Below are positions 30,011 to 33,951 of a stretch of 33,951 nt of DNA, one piece after another. The DNA lies in the IMG/VR virus record IMGVR_UViG_3300023181_000062, positions 1 to 33,951 of that record. One strand, written 5' to 3'. The position numbers and the translations under genes are program-made. The notes below the pieces were generated by a model. It saw only the letters and a list, made by a program, of their open reading frames with translations. It was not told the origin of the DNA and did not search any database. The DNA comes from a virus. How positions within the stretch are numbered: the stretch's first letter is position 1; the number at the start of each line of letters is the position of its first letter.

Positions 30011-30205
30011 ATGGCAAAGAACTGTCACACGTGCAAACACCTTGAATGGGTCGATGGCGAGTGCGAATCAACTACGGGCTGGGACTGCAACAAGCGTCAC
30101 ACCATTCCTATGACGGTCGCCAAGGAGACTGCTTTGCTTGACCAACTCGATAGCGAAGCTTACCGCAACCGCTACAAACGCTGTTTCACTGCAACCAAGG
30201 AATAA
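30011..30205 (+). CDS. Small Cys-rich protein (64 aa)
   Basis: Two Cys near the N-terminus ('NCHTCKHLEWVDGECES'), Cys-x-x... further on and a final Cys; His and Cys spacing suggests metal binding. Starts two bases after the previous stop. Function unknown. Confidence 0.65.
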   Translation: MAKNCHTCKHLEWVDGECESTTGWDCNKRHTIPMTVAKETALLDQLDSEAYRNRYKRCFTATKE

Positions 30206-30208
30206 ACC

Positions 30209-30817
30209 ATGACCAACGAAGATTTCCAAAAACTGGCCAGTAAGCTCAAAGAGTCATTGCGCCCGATCAACGTAAAGGCAGTCAACGTTGACAAGGCAGA
30301 TATCCTCGCCTTGATCGCCAAAGTCGAATCCCTCGCCGCTCCCTCTATCGCCAGCAGTGCGCCAGCCGATGAACTGGCAGCGTTTGAGAAGGCAGCATCC
30401 ATATTGGGCTATTCGTTGCCCAACAAGGATGAAGTTTTCAGCGGCATGTACCATTGCAGCGAACGCACTGAACGGGCGTGGAAACTCTGGCAAACCCGTG
30501 CAGCTATCGCTGCCCAGCAGGCCGCTCCTGCTGCACGGCTGACGGATGAGCAGATCGACGCTATCGCAACTGAATACTGCCCTGATGCCATCGTTACTGC
30601 CGGTTTGCTGCGCAAGCTTTGTCGCGCCATCGAAGCCGCTGCCGCTCCTAATGCAGCGCTGGTGGAAGCGCTTGCGGAAATGGTTAAATGGTTCGGGCGC
30701 TATCCTGAGTGGCTCCCTGCCCCTGAGACATTTGAAAAATACAAAGCAAGCATCGAGAAAGCCCGCGCTGCTCTTGCATCGCTACCAGTACCACCGAAGG
30801 AGGCAGACCGTGGCTGA
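30209..30817 (+). CDS. Ea22-like early protein (202 aa)
   Basis: Helical N-terminus, an Ala-rich linker, then 'AARLTDEQIDAIATEYCPDA' and a C-terminal part with 'MVKWFGRYPEWLPAPETFEK'. The 'LTDEQI..I' phrase recurs in the partial protein at the right edge. Follows the previous gene by 3 bases. Overlaps the next start by 8. Function unknown. Confidence 0.65.
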   Translation: MTNEDFQKLASKLKESLRPINVKAVNVDKADILALIAKVESLAAPSIASSAPADELAAFEKAASILGYSLPNKDEVFSGMYHCSERTERAWKLWQTRAAIAAQQAAPAARLTDEQIDAIATEYCPDAIVTAGLLRKLCRAIEAAAAPNAALVEALAEMVKWFGRYPEWLPAPETFEKYKASIEKARAALASLPVPPKEADRG

Positions 30818-31187
30818 CGAATTCTACTTGCAGGACAGCCGCAGCTACGTCGGCAACGATATGCTGTTTTGGGCCAAGGATGGCAAAGGCTACGTGACCG
30901 ACATCAGCAAGGCCGAAGTCTACACCAAGGAGCAGGCTGTAGCGCAGCATCAGAGCCGCGAAACCGATATTCCCTGGCCTAAGGACTATATCGACGCCAA
31001 GACGCGCCCAGCGGTCGATATGCAGCACGTCAAGCGTGATGAAGCACTAGCCGGGACGGGAATTGTACTGATCGTGCCGAAGAAGTACCGCAAGCCCGTG
31101 GAGCGCTGTTACAAGTGCGGAGGCTTTCTGAGCGAATGGCAAGTGATGTTTGAATGCCCTCGCTGCCATGCGGAGAATCGGCCATGA
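30810..31187 (+). CDS. Conserved phage protein with C-terminal zinc ribbon (125 aa)
   Basis: GTG at 30810 with GGAGG 6 nt upstream; a longer ORF in this frame is only an extension through the previous gene. 'DMLFWAKDGKGYVTDISKAE' and 'PKDYIDAKTRPAVDMQHVKR' match a conserved phage protein, and the C-terminus carries Cys-x2-Cys ... Cys-x2-Cys ('CYKCGGF', 'CPRCH'), a probable zinc ribbon. Overlaps the next gene as ATGA. Confidence 0.75.
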   Translation: MADEFYLQDSRSYVGNDMLFWAKDGKGYVTDISKAEVYTKEQAVAQHQSRETDIPWPKDYIDAKTRPAVDMQHVKRDEALAGTGIVLIVPKKYRKPVERCYKCGGFLSEWQVMFECPRCHAENRP

Positions 31188-31360
31188 ACGAACTCGGAGA
31201 GCGCCGCGACCTGAAGGACGAGGCCGACGCGGAAGCCTGGCAGGCCATGTACGACACTATTTTAGCCGAACGCCAGGCCAAAGGCTTGCCTGACCAGCCT
31301 ATCGTCATCGTCGCAGAAATAGCGCGACGGCAGCGCGTGGCACGGGAGGATGCGGAATAA
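31184..31360 (+). CDS. Hypothetical small charged protein (58 aa)
   Basis: ATG at 31184 with GGAG 8 nt upstream and an ATGA overlap. Helical, Glu/Arg/Ala-rich ('RRDLKDEADAEAWQAMYDTI'). Last gene before the structured region at 31400-31531. Function unknown. Confidence 0.6.
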   Translation: MNELGERRDLKDEADAEAWQAMYDTILAERQAKGLPDQPIVIVAEIARRQRVAREDAE

Positions 31361-31399
31361 TCTGTTGCGCAGGAAATTGATTTGCGGTATTGTGCGAAT

Positions 31400-31531
31400 A
31401 ACGGTGTAGGAACCGGAGTATTGTGGGCTGAGAATTGAACCGAGCCGCTAAGCTTGGATTCCGTTGGCAAGATATGGACTCAGCCCCGTATTTTAGCCTT
31501 CCTACCGGAATCCAGACTTAGCGGCTTTTTC
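31400..31531 (+). ncRNA. Structured RNA with crossing helices and intrinsic terminator
   Basis: Three pairings are visible: A 31406-31412 with 31499-31505 (7 bp), B 31425-31432 with 31479-31486 (8 bp), and C 31443-31463 with 31506-31526 (20 of 21 positions, one mismatch, one G-U), followed by U residues at 31526-31530. C is a strong terminator stem; its left arm lies inside the loop closed by B, so A/B and C cross. This predicts a pseudoknot or two alternative folds. TTGCGC and TATTGT with 17-bp spacing (31365-31393) are a weak candidate promoter. It may be a small RNA, an attenuator, or an elaborate operon terminator. Confidence 0.6.
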
Positions 31532-31823
31532 TATTTCTGGCGCACTCCAGGCGATACCAAGGGCTTATCCGGGCCGCGTGGAAGAATCGGGAAGTGGTAG
31601 CGCAGATCGCCGCGCAAGGTGCAATTCCTACAATCCACCGGTCGGCGTAGATCCTGTGACCGAGGGCATACGGTGCAAACCCGTAGCGACAGGAATCCTC
31701 ATTGCAGGGACAAGCCGGACTTCTTCTACCCCTAGGGGTTAGGGGGCGTTCGACAAACGATACAGAAATAAGCAGTACCTTTGAAGTCTAACAACATCAC
31801 ACGCCCCGAGCGAAAGGCAAACG
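31532..31823 (+). other. Gene-free region before the recombination operon
   Basis: No convincing gene on either strand. Visible structure: a hairpin with arms 31650-31657 and 31689-31697 (8 bp, one bulge) enclosing TACGG/CCGTA (31669-31673, 31681-31685) with a 7-nt loop; a perfect palindrome ACCCCTAGGGGT (31728-31739); and GGGGCGT/ACGCCCC arms (31743-31749, 31801-31807). It ends with AAAGG before the gene at 31824. It may be a regulatory leader. Confidence 0.45.
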
Positions 31824-32321
31824 ATGACAACCGAAGAAACCTTGACCCACTGGAAAAAGTTGGTCGATCCGCGCTACATCGGCGCATACGCACTACCAGA
31901 CGGGAATGACCTGACCGTCACGATTCAAGAGGTCCGGCGCGAAACCATCACCATGATGGGCGGCAAAAAGGAAGACCACAGCATCATGTATCTGGTCGGC
32001 CACAAACCGATGATCCTGAACGCGACCAACTCCAAATCGATCCACAAGCTTTACGGCCCATACATCGAGCACTGGGCCGGCCAGCAGATTACCCTGTTCG
32101 CCAGCACGGCCAAGATGGGCGGCGAGATGGTCGAGTGCTTACGCATCCGCCCTAATGTGCCTACCAAGGCCAAGAAGCCAATCACTGGCGAACGACTCAA
32201 GGCTGCATTTGAGCAAATCCGTGCCGGGGCCTACAGCGTCGGTAAGCTGCGCGGCAATTTCGAGCTCACGCCAGATCAAGAAACCGAGCTTGCAGACTTT
32301 CAGAAGGAGCAACAGCAATGA
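31824..32321 (+). CDS. Conserved phage recombination-module protein (165 aa)
   Basis: 'EETLTHWKKLVDPRYIGAYA' at the N-terminus, 'HKPMILNATNSKSIHKLYGP' and 'WAGQQITLFASTAKMGGEMV' in the middle match a widespread phage protein that is found beside PD-(D/E)XK nuclease and single-strand annealing genes. The C-terminal ~50 residues are helical ('GERLKAAFEQIRAGAYSVGK'). Biochemical role unknown. It overlaps the nuclease start as ATGA. Confidence 0.75.
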   Translation: MTTEETLTHWKKLVDPRYIGAYALPDGNDLTVTIQEVRRETITMMGGKKEDHSIMYLVGHKPMILNATNSKSIHKLYGPYIEHWAGQQITLFASTAKMGGEMVECLRIRPNVPTKAKKPITGERLKAAFEQIRAGAYSVGKLRGNFELTPDQETELADFQKEQQQ

Positions 32322-33049
32322 TTAAATTCCGGTGCTCCATGCTCGGCTTGCTGATGACCGATGCTAAGCAGATCGAGGAGCGTTACCTCACGCCTGAGCT
32401 CATGGTCATCCAGCGCAAGACCAAGAAGACCGACGAGGAAAAGGCCATACTTGCGCCTCTGCTGGAAATGAGTTTGTCGGCCGGCGCTAAAACAGCACTG
32501 AGCAAGATGGCAAAGGAGCTTATGTACGGCTACAAGCTGAACGTCACCGGCAAGTACATGGACAAGGGCCTGATCGTTGAGGATCAGTCGATTGAGCTCT
32601 ACAACTCGGTATTTTTCACTGAGCACGCCAAGAACACGGTACGCCTTACCAATGACTGGATCACAGGCGAATGCGACATTATCGTTCCAGGCAGGAAGGG
32701 GATCGATATCAAGTCTTCGTGGTCGCTGGATACCTTCCCTGCGATCCCTGCCGATGGCGAGGATTCGCTCTACGAATGGCAGTGCAGGGGCTACATGATG
32801 CTATGGGACGTTCCTGAGTGGGACGTAGCCTACTGCATGGTTGACACGCCTGACGAGCTCATAAAGTACGAACAGGAGGAGCTCCATTACGTGGGGCATA
32901 TTGACGAACGCCTTCGCGTGACCGTCGTCAGTTACAAACGAGACATGGCGCTTGAAGAAAAGATCAAGCGGAAAGTCGAGGCGGCGCGCCAGTATATTGA
33001 AAGTGTCATTTTCAATATCAAATCCCACCACGATTTAGAAATGCAATAA
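32318..33049 (+). CDS. PD-(D/E)XK nuclease, phage recombination exonuclease type (243 aa)
   Basis: The active-site signature is present: Glu118/Asp120 in 'WITGECDIIVPG' followed by Asp130-Ile-Lys132 in 'GIDIKSSW', and a downstream helix with Gln ('YEWQCRGYMMLWDVPEWDVA') that fits the exonuclease/Cas4/YqaJ group. The middle 'MDKGLIVEDQSIELYNSVFF' matches the upstream helical segment. It probably resects DNA ends for phage recombination with a partner annealing protein beyond the window. RBS: ATGA overlap with the previous gene. Confidence 0.85.
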   Translation: MIKFRCSMLGLLMTDAKQIEERYLTPELMVIQRKTKKTDEEKAILAPLLEMSLSAGAKTALSKMAKELMYGYKLNVTGKYMDKGLIVEDQSIELYNSVFFTEHAKNTVRLTNDWITGECDIIVPGRKGIDIKSSWSLDTFPAIPADGEDSLYEWQCRGYMMLWDVPEWDVAYCMVDTPDELIKYEQEELHYVGHIDERLRVTVVSYKRDMALEEKIKRKVEAARQYIESVIFNIKSHHDLEMQ

Positions 33050-33064
33050 TCCAAGGAGAAGACC

Positions 33065-33951
33065 ATGAACAGCATTGAAGGCCTCACGCAGCAGATCCAG
33101 GAACTGACCGACTTGGCCGCCGCGCAGGTCGCCACCATCGACACCCTGACGCGGGAGAAGCTGGCAGCGGAGACGCGGGCGGCGCAACTGGCCGACCTGC
33201 TGGTGGTCAGCGAGGCGGCAAAAGGGCACGCCATTCAACAGGCGCAGCAATGGGCTATGGAAGCGCGCACGCAGCGCGGAACGGTGCTGGATATCCTGCG
33301 GCACTTCGGCTGTCCGGAGAACGACTGGGAAGCCCTGAGCCTCATCAAGGCCGCCCAAGCAGCAGCGCCAGTAGCGGCGATGAAGCGCGTTTATCAAGTG
33401 CGGCTTATGCGCAAAATGGAAGACTGGCGCACCATTCCTGACTCCGAGAAGCAACGTTACTTGGATGATCCCGACTATGACGTGAAAATTTCCGATGTCG
33501 CCGATGACGCCGCCCCTCTGCATCCACTACCAGCAGAGCAAGGGGCCGCGCCACAGGTAGTGGTGGATAGCATCGAGAGCAAATATGGTCAGTTCTGGAG
33601 CCTTATGGGCGCATGGGGAAACGCAACGCCCGGCGATGACGCAGATAAAAAAGCGAATGAACTGGTCAAATACATCGACGCCCATATCGCGCAAACTGTG
33701 GTGGCAGCCGTGGAAAATGCGACGAAAGATATGGTGCCACTGAGCGCCGACGCCCGCAGCGTCTTCCTTGATGGCTTCGGGCTGCTCGACATCGCCTATC
33801 CAGCCGCGCCACAGCAGCAGGCGCAAGCGACGCTGAGTGATGAGCAGATCATTTCTCTGATGGCAAAGCTGTGCACTTCCACAGGCAATGAGGGTATTCG
33901 GATTCTCCGCCCGCTGCTCGCCACCAACCAGACCGCGCCTGATATGCCACG
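33065..33951 (+). CDS. Ea22-like early protein (partial, C-terminus beyond window)
   Basis: Read directly: ATG at 33065, AAGGAG 5 nt upstream, open for 295 codons to the window edge. The N-terminal ~70 residues are a coiled coil ('GLTQQIQELTDLAAAQVATI'); later parts include 'MKRVYQVRLMRKMEDWRTIP', Pro/Ala/Gln linkers and 'TLSDEQIISLMAKLC', resembling the 'LTDEQI' phrase at 30209-30817. A modular variable early protein; role unknown. Confidence 0.75.
   Translation, partial: MNSIEGLTQQIQELTDLAAAQVATIDTLTREKLAAETRAAQLADLLVVSEAAKGHAIQQAQQWAMEARTQRGTVLDILRHFGCPENDWEALSLIKAAQAAAPVAAMKRVYQVRLMRKMEDWRTIPDSEKQRYLDDPDYDVKISDVADDAAPLHPLPAEQGAAPQVVVDSIESKYGQFWSLMGAWGNATPGDDADKKANELVKYIDAHIAQTVVAAVENATKDMVPLSADARSVFLDGFGLLDIAYPAAPQQQAQATLSDEQIISLMAKLCTSTGNEGIRILRPLLATNQTAPDMP

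Noticed and set aside
31578-31638. tRNA-like segment (T-loop-like TGCAATT, short acceptor match, 'GTGGTAGCGCAG' resembling a D-arm).
   Set aside because: Only about 61 nt, only five acceptor pairs, no anticodon stem of the right size; it cannot fold as a cloverleaf.
31540-31740. Open frame on the plus strand reading '...GVDPVTEGIRCKPVATGIL...'.
   Set aside because: No start codon with a ribosome site and composition unlike neighbouring proteins; the DNA is better explained by its hairpins.

Overview
This window looks like part of a temperate, P22-like podovirus, either free or as a prophage. The host is probably a betaproteobacterium of the Burkholderiales (Oxalobacteraceae-like). That host guess rests only on the fairly GC-rich composition and the general look of the proteins. 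No integrase, att site, tRNA or host gene is present, so phage and prophage cannot be told apart. Both window edges cut through a gene.

Bases 1-18497 (minus strand) are the late virion operon. In order of transcription it encodes small and large terminase, a GNAT protein, portal, scaffold, P22-type coat, three small head-associated proteins, an SGNH hydrolase, a gp4-like tail adaptor, a gp10-like tail hub, a small protein, an Fe(II)/2OG oxygenase, a second GNAT protein, three ejection-type internal virion proteins and a glycine-rich tail fibre that runs off the left edge. Just upstream (18545-18836) lie a strong sigma70-like promoter with a perfect palindrome in its spacer, about 260 nt of non-coding leader, and a strong intrinsic terminator. 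This is the layout of lambda pR'-6S-tR' and suggests antiterminator control of the late genes.

Bases 18852-26073 (minus strand) are a delayed-early operon of many short genes, mostly joined by ATGA overlaps. It contains a small HTH regulator, NinB, NinG, a DUF6475-like protein, a zinc-finger protein and a Rha/ANT antirepressor. Directly upstream of the antirepressor is a structured RNA (23444-23560). Its unpaired segments are complementary, in the correct antiparallel order, to the antirepressor leader. This matches a P1/P7-type C4 antisense RNA immunity (immI) module and is the most informative non-coding feature here.

Bases 26074-26224 are the divergent control region between the leftward operon and a rightward early operon (26225-31360) of small accessory proteins. 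That operon is interrupted by a solo IS200/IS605-type TnpB gene on the opposite strand. The tnpB carries one in-frame amber codon and belongs to the lineage lacking the usual RuvC-II glutamate. The rightward operon ends in an elaborate RNA fold (31400-31531) that includes an intrinsic terminator, followed by about 290 bp of gene-free, hairpin-rich DNA. A recombination module then begins: a conserved companion protein, a PD-(D/E)XK nuclease and a partial Ea22-like protein running off the right edge.
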